DNA from: Balamuthia mandrillaris
Lineage: Eukaryota > Discosea > Longamoebia > Balamuthiidae
Length of the DNA: 64,000 bases
Assembly (NCBI GenBank): GCA_031835245.1
Contig: JAVKOQ010000072.1
Coordinates: forward strand, 144,001 to 208,000
Reading direction: 5' to 3'
Part shown: piece by piece, positions 9,537 through 21,411 of the stretch
Numbering within the stretch: the stretch's first letter is position 1
How the letters are laid out: every line of letters begins with the position of its first letter
The notes under the pieces: generated by a model
Told to the model about the DNA's origin: nothing
What the model saw: only the letters and a program-made list of their open reading frames with translations
The model's database searches: none
Program-made: the position numbers and the translations under genes

Positions 9537-10456
9537 TGTTGCTGTTGTTTGCTTGTTTGCTTGTTTGCTTGCGAGTTGAGAGTTTATGCTTGGCCATCGC
9601 CCTTTATTTATTGGATCGTTTGTCATTTAGGTGAAGAGGCAGAATGAAGAAGAAGCAAGTATTGGTGTTCATTTCACAGCGCAGCATTATTGTGATCCTT
9701 TGCCTTTTTCGCCCAGGTTTTCTGTGGCAAACATAAGGTGCCATCCCCCCCCCCCCCAGCTTCACTCGTATGTCCTTCACTCATCTTGTTCCATGAAGAG
9801 GATTCTTCTTTCCTTTTCCACCAACGACCATCTATGACTGTCAGCTGGTTTGGCCAATGGCAAGGTGCACTTGTTGCAGATTCTTCATCTCTCTTGTTCT
9901 GTAGTTTGTTTTATTTTTCCTTTTTCCTTTTATTTTTCATTTTTCATTTTTTATTTGTTTTATTATTCATTATTTATTTTTATTTTTTATTTTTTATTTT
10001 TTAATATTTATTTTTATTTTTATTGTTTATTGTTTATTTTTATTGTTTATTGTTTATTTTCTATTTTCTATTTTTTTACTTTTATTTTTATTTTCTAATA
10101 TTTATTTGTTTAGCTTTTTTCGTTTTTTTATTTATTTTTTTTTAAAATAAATGTATTGCAATGCACAAGGAGAAGGAGGGAGGCTCCAATAGAATGGGTT
10201 GAAAGGCCTACTCTCCAGTGTCTGTCCTTTCTTTCACGCTCGCAGCCCACAGCAGAAGCGTCCAGGAGATACGAATGAAGCGTTGCTTGCTTGTTGCTGC
10301 CGAACAGGCCTGAAAGAACACGAAGAACGAAGAACGAGAAACGAAAACTCAGCGGAAGGGTTGCACCAGAGAGAGAGACAAACCGGTCGACAGAAAAAGC
10401 AGCATTACAGCGCATTAACCAATATAGAAACGGAAAAAAAGAAAAAACAAGAGAGG
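9537..10456. other. Spacer with AT-rich low-complexity block
   Basis: No gene is seen. 9898-10146 is almost pure T with A (TTTATT and TTTATTGT units). The remainder holds the promoter of the minus-strand haloperoxidase gene and the 5' leader of the SH3-PX gene. Confidence 0.7.
9898..10146. repeat. T-rich TTTATT low-complexity tract
   Basis: About 250 bp made of T-runs broken by single A or G, including several imperfect TTTATTGT units near 10015-10060. It is the most base-skewed non-microsatellite block in the window. Confidence 0.85.
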
Positions 10457-11909
10457 ATGTGGCCTTCTCAACAGAGACAACCTCCTCTCCCACCCCTCCC
10501 ACCGCATAACGCACAGGCGCCCTCCCTTCCTCCTCTTCCTCCTCTCCCGCAACCACCGGCCGCAACAACAACAACCGCCTCTTCATTACCGCCACCTCGA
10601 ACTGCTCATGCGGCTGTAGCAGGAGGTACTTGCTCCTGGCCGCATGGCGGCGCTGGGGCTGTGGCTGCTGCTCCTCCGCCGCCGTTGCCTGCAGCCCCGC
10701 ACAGAAGCTCTTACGTTGACCCTGCTTCCTGCCATAACGCGCCGCTCCCTCCGCTCCCACCTCCTCCAACCTCTGCACAAAGAACAATAGAGACGCCTCC
10801 TGCTTTACCTCCTCTTCCTGCTTTTCCTACTACTCCTTCTTCGCCTTTTTCTCCTTCTCCTTCTCCTTCTGCTGCACTTCCGTTCTCTCCGTCTCAGCCA
10901 GAACGACCGCCACCACCACAAGCAGCGTTCTTATCCAATAACCACAGCAGCGATAACGACCAAGGTGCAGCGCAGAGACAACCATCGCCAGCTCACCACC
11001 AAACGCACCATCAAGGACCACCTGTCGTCCCTCCACCGCCTGTTCATTACCAACCTTCCCTTTCTTCTCCAGCGCTTCTTGCTCTTCCACGTTCTTCTCC
11101 TTCTCTTCCTCTTTCTTCTCCTTCTCTTTCTTTTTCCTCTTCTTCCTCTTCCTCCTCCTCCTCCTCCTCCTCCTCTTCTTCTTCCTCTTTCTCTTCTGCT
11201 TCTTCTTCTCAACACAAAACCGTTCGTTGGCCTCCTTTGCAACAACAACAACAACCACTGGAACAACAGCATCCGACCGCTCCTTTGCACGGCGGTCCTT
11301 CGCCTTACCCTTCTGCACCTGACCTGAGCGTTTCTCTGCAGCCCGCTCAGCGGGCTCGTTCACATTCGCAGCTTCAACACCAGCTGCAACAACAACAGCA
11401 GCAACAGCCTCAACCCCAACAAAGGCCTCGCTCGCTTTCTTCTGAACAACAACAACAACAACAACAACAACGTGCTTCTGTAAAGCAACAACAAACACCA
11501 AAATACGAAGCAGATGCGTTAAACGACAAAGCTAAAGAAAAACTAGAAGATGGAGACGACGGCTCTCTGTATCATTCTCGCAAGTTGGTGTTGGCATTAT
11601 GTGACTTTCAAGCGGAGGACGAGGTGGAGCTCTCCTTCGCTCAGGGCGATCTGTTCTATCAGGTCGGCGAGGCAGAAGAAGGATGGGCCAAAGGAGAGAA
11701 GAATGGCCGTTTGGGATGGTTCCCTGTTGCCTTTGTGGAGCCGTCCTTCACAGAGGAGGCGGAGAACGACATTGGACAGGCTCCCCCGGTGCCGTTGAGC
11801 AGAGAGGAGTACAACGTGCGACAGAAGGACCTCAACAAGAGAGAAGTCAGACAGAGCTTGATGCTCTCGAAGCCTTTGATCACCGTCAATCGTATCATCA
11901 CTCACTTTC

Positions 11910-11951
<42 letters not shown>

Positions 11952-12860
11952 CTCGTTTGCTCGCATTCACTTACTCATCTTTCTCATCTCACCACATAAC
12001 AGTAAACGGAGAGGTAGAGATGCCAAGGTTCCGAGGCAACTGGAATCCATCTATCAAAGACCCAAAACCGCATTCCTTCTTGCCTCCCTGCATCCTAGCC
12101 AAACCTGCTCCTCCCACTTCTCTTCATCCAACTCATCATCAAAGACATCCTCCTCCTCAACAACAAGTTCAACGACAAGTCCAACCACCTATTTCTTCAT
12201 CTCCTCCTCCTCCTCTTCCTGTAATGCAACAACCTCCACAACAACAAACTGAACAAGAAGAAGAGAAGAAAGAGGTTATAGTAGAAACAAGAAGGTATAG
12301 CTTCGACTGGTCTCGTATTCGTTTTTGGATAGAAGATAAGGACTCGAGGGTGAGTTCTTCGGGCAACGCATACGATATGTTTCAAGTGGAAGTGGAGTGG
12401 CACGAGTATCGTTGGACGGTCTTTCGTCGCTTCTCTCAATTTTACGCTTTCAACGTCTGGACGCAACGTTACGCCAAGATAGTCTTGCCCCATCCGCTGC
12501 CCCGCAATCGAACGTTCAGCAAGATGAAGAAGTCGGGCAAGCGATTGGAAGGGATGAAGAAATACGTGGAAGGGATCAACCAGTGCTTGGAGTCTTACTT
12601 TGATGACGAGGTACCTTCGCTTTGCTCTTATTCCTCCAAAAAAGGCGTTTGCTCGCTTTTCCATTCATCCCTTTTCGCGTTGTTCTTCTTCTTGTTCTCC
12701 TTCTCCTCCTTCTCGTCCTGCTTTTCCACTTCAAGCTTAACTCTCGCTGCAACAGATTGGCGCTGCGATGATCTTTCGGTTCTTCTCTCCTTCGCAAATG
12801 GGCGATAAAGCCGACCCACAAGGCCTTCCTTTCGAGCTCCCAGACTTACGCATCCACTGA
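10457..12860 (+). CDS. Proline-rich SH3-PX domain scaffold protein
   Basis: Exons 10457-11891, 12003-12610 and 12756-12860 join in frame to 715 residues. Residues 1-360 are Pro/Ser/Gln-rich with many PPLPP and PPPP motifs, the kind bound by SH3 and WW domains, plus poly-Ser and poly-Gln runs. An SH3 domain follows: ALCDFQAEDEVELSFAQGD, then the WAKGE and GWFPVAFV blocks. After a second Pro-rich linker comes a PX domain with WTVFRRFSQFY and the PLPRNRTF loop, typical phosphoinositide-binding positions. The last exon is short and ends in ELPDLRIH. SH3-PX combinations occur in p40phox, Bem1 and sorting nexins; role in polarity, endocytosis or NADPH oxidase assembly is inference. Intron 1 has a (CT)n tract at 11918-11948. 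The start is the first ATG that keeps the frame. Confidence 0.85.
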
Positions 12861-13494
12861 GGCACAAACACTTTAAAAAAAAACATTTATAAAGACGTTT
12901 TGGTTTGTCTCTTCCTTGTGTCTTCCCCTTTCGGCCAAAACAGTTTTCTCGTGGCGTGAACCGAACAAAAATGCTCTTTTGGCAGAACGTTCTTCTCAGT
13001 CATCAGGAAAAAAAAAAAAAAAACATCTTCAGCAATCCATCCAAGCTTGTTAGCTGGGAATTGTGGCCTGCTGGAGAAGCTTTTTGTGGAGTCCTCTTTC
13101 TGCTCTTCCTCCCAAAAAAAAACAAAAAGGGGGTTGGTTAGGCACTTCTCCCCAAAGGAGCGTATTGAAATTCGGAGGAGTTTCTGTAACGGCATTATTC
13201 ATGTTTTTTGTTGTTTTATTAATAAAATCTTCTTTGTTGAAGTTTATTCTATTTAGGTTAGTTTTTGAGGGCATGCTCTCCTCCACTTTTCCTCTGTTGT
13301 TTCCGGGTGTTTGACAAAGGAAATCCCAAAAAAAAAAAAAAAAACATCAACACGAAGAAACAAACACAAACAAACCAGCACTGAAACAGCCCGACAGAGT
13401 GCCTACCACCCGATTGCACATACGTGGTGTCGGTGTTGTAACACTCACGTAACCCCGCAGTTGCTTGTTCGTGTTTTCCATTCACAGGGCAACA
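12861..13494. other. Spacer without recognisable gene
   Basis: AT-rich DNA with poly-A runs near 13010-13022 and 13327-13342. No frame with domain-like or splice-supported coding was found. Confidence 0.5.
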
Positions 13495-14187
13495 ATGGAT
13501 GACATGATACCTTCAGACCCACCACCAACCGTTCAAAGGCCAACGTTGGTTCGTTACAATAGTTGTTCTTCTTGCAAACATGTGCCCCCTATAGAACGCT
13601 AAAGCTTCGTTTTTTTGTTCAACCTGCTCCCCTCCTTTTTCTTCCAGCTAGCGCGCATAGCACAGACACACCCAAGCATGGTCCTTCGAGCGATGGAGAA
13701 AGCAGAGGAGCACCACAGGCTGGCGGAGCAGCTCAGCTTCACCGAGATGACGCTGTGGCGGTGCGAGGAGCACCTGCGGCAGATGGGCGCGCTGCTGGCC
13801 TCCAAAGAGGAGGGGCGGCGAGAGTGCAGCGGGTGTGCCGTCGCCAGGACGAGGCTGCAAGAGCTGGAACGGTTGATCCGTGAGAAAACGGGGGAGTTGA
13901 GAGAGCTCGAGAGACGGGCAGAGGAGAAGCGGAAGGAGCTCCAAGAGGTGGAAAGACTACAGGGCATAAATGGCCATGAGGCAGCGAGGCAACGTCCGCA
14001 AGTGCAACCCAGAGAACGGTTGAAGGTTCATCAAAGAGACCAAGTAGAGAAGCAAACGGAGCAACGTACTGAACGGTTCCTTCAGTTTTGTTCTTCGTCC
14101 ATCTCTGCTTCCTCCTTCTGTTGCACCTCCTCGTCCTCTGCTTCCCATACGCTGAAAAAGAGAAGGTGGACAGAGGAGAGCTGCTAA
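13495..14187 (+). CDS. Small coiled-coil protein with two CxxC pairs
   Basis: My model splices 13495-13581 to 13648-14187, a 66-bp GT-AG intron that keeps the frame, giving 208 residues. The simpler alternative begins at the ATG at 13678 (169 residues). Residues about 50 to 160 are amphipathic and charged (EKAEEHHRLAEQLSF, LERLIREKTGELRELERRAE) and should form a coiled coil. CSSCKH in the first exon and ECSGCAVAR in the second are two CxxC pairs that could bind zinc together only if the first exon is real. The C-terminus is Ser/Cys-rich and then basic. I do not recognise the family. It converges on the gene ending at 14244. Confidence 0.5.
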
Positions 14188-14243
14188 CAAACTAACACAA
14201 AGAAAGATAGGTCCTGTTTTCCAAAGTTTGATTTTGGTTTCGT

Positions 14244-15174
14244 TTACTTACGTCCTTTCTTGCCTTTCTTGCCTTTGTTCTTCTTTCGCCACTTGGGTCG
14301 CCCTTTCTTCTCTTTGTTCTCTGCCTGCTCTCTTTTTCTTATGTCAGGAGGCGGCTTCACGTAGAGCACACCATTGCGGTAGAATCCAGCGGAGGCTTTC
14401 AGTCCTCTCTCCCCGCTCATGATGCCGGCAAGTCCCACCTTCTTCTTGCTGGAATCTGCATTGTTGCTGTTGTTGTTTGCTTTGTTGGACACTCCAGCTA
14501 CATACATTCCCGTTTCTTTCAGCTGTTGGTTTTGTTGTTGTGAAACAGACACTTGGCTGGTAAGCTACACAAGAGAGAGAAGCGAGAAGAGAGAGCACGA
14601 AGAGACCTTTTTGATTCGCTTTTCCTCTCGCTCCGCCTCTTTCTTCTTTTTGCCTATCAACATGTGGTAGGGCATCTTTGGCTTCTTGCTGGCATGTCCG
14701 CCGAGGCTGATGATCTTTTGTTCATCCCACTGCTTCTTTCGTCTTCCGGTAAACTGCGAAGCACCTGCGAAACAGCAATTCGAACACACAGTAAAGAAAA
14801 GAGAAGAAAAGAGAGAGAGAGAGAGAGAAAGTGAGAAGAGCGAGCAAAGAAGAAATTAGCAAAGCTGGAGGAGCAAATGTATGTACCAAAGTCGTGCACC
14901 TCGCGAGAAAGCTCCTTCAGCTCCTGTTCTATCTCTTCGTCCGCAGTGAGCTCTGCACGCTTCCGCTTCCGCGAAGTCGGCTTTTCGGTGGGAGCCTCAC
15001 GAATCTTGCTCACTTTGGAGGACTATTACAATCAAGAAAAAAGAAGAGCAGCGACGATTAGAAGCTTATGTTGACGACTGTATCATTCAAAGGGGTTTTG
15101 AAAAAACCAAACCATGAACATCTTTCGCTCACGCCGCTCTCTTTCTGCTGCAGAAAGAGGTGCAGCGCCACCAT
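14244..15174 (-). CDS. C1orf131/DUF4602-like basic nucleolar protein
   Basis: Four exons join in frame on the minus strand: 15174-15133, 15022-14887, 14764-14599 and 14556-14244, giving 218 residues. The N-terminus has the bipartite basic stretch SRKRKRAE. The middle has KMPYHMLIGKKKKEAEREEK and the C-terminus GLKASAGFYRNGVLYV, which resemble the MPLNIGIGMxKKAKEREEK and RGL-x-F-x-NGVL blocks of the C1orf131 family, a small-subunit processome component in animals. The tail is strongly basic (KGKKGKKGRK). The tiny first exon is a prediction from a good GTGAGC donor. An alternative is a start within exon 2. Ribosome biogenesis is inferred from family only. Confidence 0.6.
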
Positions 15175-16309
15175 TTTGCCGGCCGCCTTTCTTCTTTTCC
15201 ATTTTCTTTCTTCTCTCTTTTTTTTTTTTGTCTTATTTTTTGTGTCGACGACATGATAGCTACCCTCCCTCAAAACAAAATAGTGCAGCTTTTATGCACT
15301 GCTTCTGTTCGATTTTTGCTCCAGCGTTGTCAGGCGACCATTCCAGGAACGAAAATCCTTGGAAAGTAGGCCGCAAGATCGGAGAAAATAAAACAAATCG
15401 GTGAGATTAAAAATATCACCATTGGTCCGGAGAATTACATATTTCCTTGAATAGGGGAAGCGGAACACAAGATCCCCGCTGGATGGGAAACCCGTTCGTG
15501 CTGGCTCTCTCTGCCTCAACCACTTTTGCGTGGCGGTGCGTGATGGGTGGACAAAACCCAATCGATCGTCGTCGGCTTCATCATCATCCGCCTCACCAGC
15601 GCCTCAAAAGTGATGATTGTTTTGTTTATTCCCCGAGCAAAAAAAAAAATAAAGTGCTGGTTTCGGAGGCAACTTTCCGCAAAGGCCAAAGAAAATCGGG
15701 AGGTGAATGACGGATAGCTCGATTCGGAAAACGCCTCCTCTCCCCGCCCCACCGCCACACCACACCACACCACACCCATTACTCGGCACGCTGTTTTAAC
15801 CCAGATCGGGTGGGCGCGGTGAGGTTTTACGTCGTAGTTATCTCAGTTGAGTTTTATTCGTCTGTTTCGACACGCGCAAAGTTTTCGTTTTAAAAAAAAA
15901 TTTAAAAAAAAAAGCCAACGAGGCTGAAGAAAAAAAAGAGAGAGTTCCTTCGCTTCGGTTGGGCCGAAGAAGAAGATAGATACACCAGAAGAATAAGCAA
16001 CAGAGACCTCACCAACAAAAAGACCGCCTTTTGTTTTTTTTTTCTTTTTTTAATAGAAGAAAAAAAAATATCCCCGTTCTCTGTTTTTTTTGTTCCTCCT
16101 CGGCTTTTTTTCATAAAGCAAAGGTAACACCAGTTCGTTTCTTCATTTGTGGTTTTTGTTTTTTTTTTTTGTTTCATTCCCTTTCCTTCCTTCTTTCTCA
16201 TCTTTTTTTTTTTTTTGTGGGTTATTCAAAAAAAACCTCCGATTGATCAACAACAAACACCAGCGAACACCAAAGGGCCAGCAGGAGGAAAAGCAAAAAC
16301 AAAAACGAT
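15175..16309. other. Long spacer, no gene recognised
   Basis: About 1.1 kb with homopolymer runs of T and A around 15890-16240 and a short CCACA repeat near 15756-15778. Several open frames exist but none has splice support or domain features. It likely contains both promoters and 5' leaders. Confidence 0.5.
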
Positions 16310-17299
16310 ATGGAAGACGAGGACAGCGGAGCGGCGACGACGACGACGGCGAGGGCGGTGGTAGGAGGAGGAGGCGAGGACTGGTCCGGCCTTTCTTCCT
16401 CTTCTTCTCCGTCCTCCACTTCTCCGCGGCTCTCTTCCAAGCTGCACCACTCGCACGAAAGACGGAGCAACCTCTCGACCTCGACCGCTCCCCCTCCCTC
16501 TTCCTCTCATCTCCACCCTCACCTTTGGAGCACTCTGCCTCCTACCCGACGAACCACCGAGGATTACCTGCACAACGACCTCGTTGGGGACGACATTGTG
16601 GAAGTGGAGTTTGACGACGGGGATGAGTTTCTTTCCCCACGAGGCATGGCCACAAAGAGAAGGAACAGAAAGGGCAACAACAACGTCCGCTCGCTGTTGG
16701 CCTCTCCCAAGGTGATGGTGCCGCTGGTCGGCTGCCTGTTCCTCGTCCTGGTGAGCGTGTTTGTGGGGTTGGTCTCCTTGGGACGCCGCTCGGGCGCCTT
16801 CCAGGAGCTCAGCTTGCAGGCGCAGCGCCACTGCGTGGCCAAGCACTCCTACTATCTTCACAATGTAAAGCCACACCTTGTTGTGGGAGAGGAGGTGGAC
16901 GACTTGTCCATGGTTTGTTCTTGTTGTCTGCTTCTCCTGTTCTCTTTCCGTTTTTCTCTCTCTCTCTCTCTCTCTCACTTGCGCGTTTCTTCTCTGCATC
17001 TCTCGTCTCTGTCATCACTTCTCTCTCATTCCAACGTCTCTTTTCTGCCTTATCTGTTGTTCGTTCTCTTCTCTCGTTCGCTTGTCCTCTCTTTCATACT
17101 TATTGTAAAGATGCAGAAGCAGCAACGAAGGCAAACTGATGAATCGATAGTATTGAGGAATGTGATAATATGGACTGGAGATAGCTCCGCTTCTCCTCTT
17201 CGCAACTACTCTCTTCGTATTGAAAGTGGAATCATCAGCGACATTCTTCCAAGTAAAATCTTTTCGGCTTGTATTGTGTGTTGCTCTAACTCCTCGTTA

Positions 17300-17342
<43 letters not shown>

Positions 17343-18615
17343 CGCGTTTCTTCTCTGTTGAAAAAAAGTGGAGAAGATGGATCGAAGAGCAAACGACGTT
17401 GTGCTCGATATGCAGGGTCGTATCGTTACGCCTGGCTTGGTATTCATCCTCTTTCTACCTTTATCCTTTTCATTCCTCCCTAACTCGATTTAATAAAAGG
17501 TGGATATGCACAGCCATGCGGGAGTGTACAGTTGGCCAGAGAACGTGAAGGCAACAGAGGACGGCAACGAAATGACACATCCGGTGACGCCACAAGTGCG
17601 AGTCATCGATGCGTTTGATCCCGAAGATCCTGCTATCCCAGTCATGCGCGCTGCTGGCATTACTACCATTCAAGTCTTGCCTGGTAGTGGGTATAGTTCT
17701 TCTCTTTATTTTCTTTCAAGTCGCTGTTTCTTCGCTTCTATCATCTCCTCTTTGATCTTCTTTGTTGTTTGTATTGACGCGAAGTAAAACAGAAATACAA
17801 TGGGTGGTGAGGCTGCTCACATGAAGCTGTTGGGTTCAACCATTCAAGATATGCTCATTCCAGATGCTCCACGTGCCCTCAAGGTTCATCTCCTTGTCTT
17901 GTTATGTTCCTTCTTTTGTGTTATTTCTGACGCATGAACCAACATAAGATGGCTTGTGGAGAAAATCCCAAAAGAGTTTACGGCAACAAGGACAAGATGC
18001 CGATGAGTCGAATGGGAAGCGCTTGGGTTATGCGAGAAAAATTGTTTGCTGCAAAACAATTGATGTTCGTCTTCTCTTTGTTTTCTTTTTCTGTTCTTTA
18101 GTTTCGCATCTCATTATTTTGTTCTTGGTAAAGGGAGAAGCAAGATAGATGGTGCTTGCACGAATATGAAAGCAAGGATCCGGAACCATACCCAGAAGAC
18201 TTGTCTCTCAATCCTTTAGTCGATCTTCTTCGTGGCAACGTTCGACTTAACGTTCATTGCTATCAGGTTCATATTTTCATTCTCTTTTTACATTCTGTCT
18301 TTGTTTTTGTAACAAACAACAAACAATACGTCAAACAGGTACAAGATTTGGAGATGATGGTGAGATTAGCGGCAGAGTTCAGCTTCAATGTTTCTGCATT
18401 TCACCATGGTTTGGAAGCCTATAAAGTTCCTCACGTCTTGAAGAGCGAAGACCACAACATCACTGCTGCTACCTTTAGCGACCATTGGGGGTATATTTCT
18501 TCTTTTCTTCTATACTTCTCGTCCTCTCTGTGTTTCACCTTTTGAAATAACCATATTTTTTTCGAAACGTAGCTACAAAATGGAAGCTTACGATGCTAGG
18601 TATACTTTATTCCGC

Positions 18616-18670
<55 letters not shown>

Positions 18671-20813
18671 TTCTTCTTTTTGGCTGATGATGACTCTTTT
18701 GTGAACCAAGTGTGCATGCACCAAAGATACTGTACGAAGCGGGAGTGCCTCTCGCTATCAAGACCGATCATCCAGTCATTAATGCGCAAGACCTCATGTA
18801 CGAAGCAGCCAAGGCCCACCACTATGGCTTGCCTGAACAAGCTGCTTTAGCTTCTGGTTTTTTTCTCTCTTTTCCTTATCTCGTTCTCTCTCACGTACTT
18901 AGCCACACTACAATCACAGTTACAAGTGTTCCAGCACGAGCGATTGGTTTGGATCATCGATTAGGTTTGATACGAGAAGGATACGATGCTGACTTGGTGG
19001 TGTGGGATAGATATCCTTTGTCCCTGGGAGCAAAACCTGCTCTTGTCTTCATCGATGGAGTGAAGGTAGTCGACAATAATAACACCAGGCCAGCAGCGAA
19101 GAAATCGATGGAAGCTCCACCCAAGAAAAATTCCTCTTTTCAATGTCCAGCTAATGTTGGACGAAGCGTTGATTCTTCCCTCTTTGTTATTGTAAGTTGC
19201 CTCAATATCTGCGTTCTCTTCCTTCTACTTTTTGTTTTTTGTCTTCTCTCTTTCTCTAACACTCTTTATTTCTTCTTGTTTTTTCTTTTTCGCAACCAAA
19301 AGGCGGGAGTAGATGTATATACAATGAGCGAGAATGAAGAGTTGTTGAAAAATGTAAAGATTGTTGTGCGCGAGGGTAACATCGAGTGCATTGGTAGCTC
19401 TTGTGAGGTACCATCTTCCGCATTGGTAATGAATATAACAGGAGGTGGTGTAGCCATTCCTGGTTTGATTGAGTCTTCAGGTATTTACTTTCTTGCTAAT
19501 GTTTTGGATGAAGTTGTGTTTAATGTTGATGCTATTTGTAACAAAGCTCCAATTGGGTTGAGTGAGATTGAATCAGAAGAGGCTGCATCTGATGGAGAAG
19601 CTAAAGGTAACGTCAACACGCTTGTTTCTCTTCCTTTCATCTGATTAACCTTCTCAGCTCTTGCTTTTCTTCTCTTCACCCTTGACTCTTCTTTGGTGTA
19701 GCAATCTTTTCTCGTTAGTTTTCTTCTCTCAAATACTGAATTGGCTTTTTTTTCCTAAAGGAACAATGGATGAACTATCCGAAATTGAAGCACAAGATGG
19801 TGTCCGACTTTATGGTCGTCATGTATCAGCCCAACTGGCGGCTGGTATAACGGCATCTATAGTGGCCCCCACCACCACCAACTCTCTTGTCTTGGGACAA
19901 GGGGTGGCTTTCAACAATTTTGGTCGCGTCATCGATGACGCTCTCATTCGTTCTTCGGTGGGACTACACATAAATGTTGGACAAACAGCCAAAGAAACAA
20001 ACTCTTTGACAGGTTCTATCTCAGGACAAATAGCTGCATTACGGAAAGCTTTTGCTGCTGCTCTTCAACAAAACGAAGAAGCAAAAAACGAAACAACGAG
20101 AAGAGAAAGTGCATGGCAGAAAGTTGTTGGAGGTAAAATGCCGCTCGTTGTACATACTCAACAAGTGGACGTTATTTCGGCGATGCTGCGGTTGAAGAAT
20201 GAGTTTGGGTTTGAGATGATAGTGGTAGGTGGCGCTGAGGCCCATGTCCTTGCACCTCGCTTGGCTCTTGAGAATGTTCCTGTGGTGCTTGCTCCTCCTC
20301 GTTGTGTCCCTGAACGGGTGTGTACTTCTGCTTTCTTATTTCTTTGTTAATGTTTCTCGTTTCTTGACCTAACCATTATTTTACTCTGGTGTTACACAGT
20401 TTTTCGATCAACAACAATGCAGCACGGATGGAGTAAAGCGGTTAGTTGATGCCGGCGTTAAAACTGGCTTGGCAGTGCCCGACCTTTCCAACGCTCGCAA
20501 CTTACGATGGGAAGCTGGTTTGTTATGCTCTTCCTTCTGTTTTTCCATTCTTTCTCCGTTCTCTAATCACCAATTCCAACTAAAATGGAGTATAGGTTTA
20601 GCGAAGGAAACGGGTCTAACAACAAGAGAAGCATTGACGACAGTGACCAGTGCTATCGCAGACATATTCGGACTGGGCGGTGGTCACGGACGCATCAAGC
20701 AAGGCACTGTGGCAGAGCTGGTGGTCTTTGATGATGATCCGCTTTCTTTGCACTCTCATCCTCTGCTGGTGATCGTCGGCCACCACCTCGAATGCAGGCC
20801 TCAACAACTGTAA
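16310..20813 (+). CDS. Membrane-anchored protein with two tandem amidohydrolase modules
   Basis: Fifteen exons join in frame: 16310-16912, 17111-17252, 17369-17439, 17500-17690, 17793-17883, 17949-18068, 18141-18266, 18339-18490, 18573-18599, 18711-18856, 18920-19191, 19303-19606, 19761-20317, 20400-20517, 20596-20813; 1045 residues. A single hydrophobic segment (VMVPLVGCLFLVLVSVFVGL, about residue 145) follows a long Ser-rich cytosolic head, so this is a type II membrane protein. Module 1 has VDMHSHAG (HxH), LNVHCYQ, FHHGLEAY and a late Asp in IKTDHPV, the metal ligands of imidazolonepropionase-like amidohydrolases, and ends EGYDADLVVWD. Module 2 repeats the plan but has IPGLIESSG where HxH should be, keeps VVHTQQ and ends GTVAELVVFDDDPL, so it looks catalytically dead. 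Two-module proteins of this sort occur in fungi; the substrate is unknown. Confidence 0.85.
17304..17340 (+). repeat. (CT)n tract in an amidohydrolase-gene intron
   Basis: Perfect CT tract between donor 17253 and acceptor 17368, on the sense strand. Confidence 0.9.
18619..18672 (+). repeat. (CT)n tract in an amidohydrolase-gene intron
   Basis: Nearly perfect CT tract of about 54 bp between donor 18600 and acceptor 18710, sense strand. Confidence 0.9.
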
Positions 20814-20924
20814 CATTTTTTTTCCGTTTTCCTTTAACTTTTAACTTTTGTTTGTTTAAACTTATTTATTATTTTACAAAAAAAAATGCACATTGATACT
20901 TGCACAGTTCAGTCGATAGTTTTT

Positions 20925-20977
<53 letters not shown>

Positions 20978-21411
20978 GAGGGAGTGAAGTGCTCACTATT
21001 CTCAACCTTTATTTATCTATTGGAGGAAGATAGGGAAGAGGAAAAACAGGTCATGTTTCAAACCAACGGGATCCCCCGGCAGCGTTGCATGAGGTTCTCC
21101 ACACGCGTTTCAGTTGACTCCTAATGAAGTGTTTCTGAAAAAGAACAGCAGATAATGGACACGTCCCTCCACAAGGAGCAAAACGGAAGCACAAGGGCAT
21201 TCGACGTTTTTTCACTTCTCTGCTACGCCACCAACCAGAGCCACAAACAACATCAACAACAAGTAGCACCACCACCGCTACCTTTTTCTTCTCCCTCATC
21301 ACTTCCTTCTTCTCCGCCGTCCTTTCCTTCTTCTACTCCGTTTTTTGTAGACCCCTGTTGGCACTTCTCTCTTTGTCTTTTTCTTCGACTTCATCAACAA
21401 CAACGACAACC
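20814..21411. other. Spacer with (GA)n tract
   Basis: The only sequence feature I can name is the GA tract. An open frame from the ATG at 21155 is Ser/Pro/His-rich and overlaps the next gene in another frame; I do not support it as coding. Confidence 0.5.
20927..20971. repeat. (GA)n tract in the spacer
   Basis: About 45 bp of GA on the plus strand. Both flanking genes are plus-strand, so this tract does not follow the CT-on-sense rule seen elsewhere. Confidence 0.9.

Noticed and set aside
15756-15778. CCACA tandem repeat as a CRISPR-like or telomere-like element
   Set aside because: It is only a few 5-bp units long with no spacer structure.
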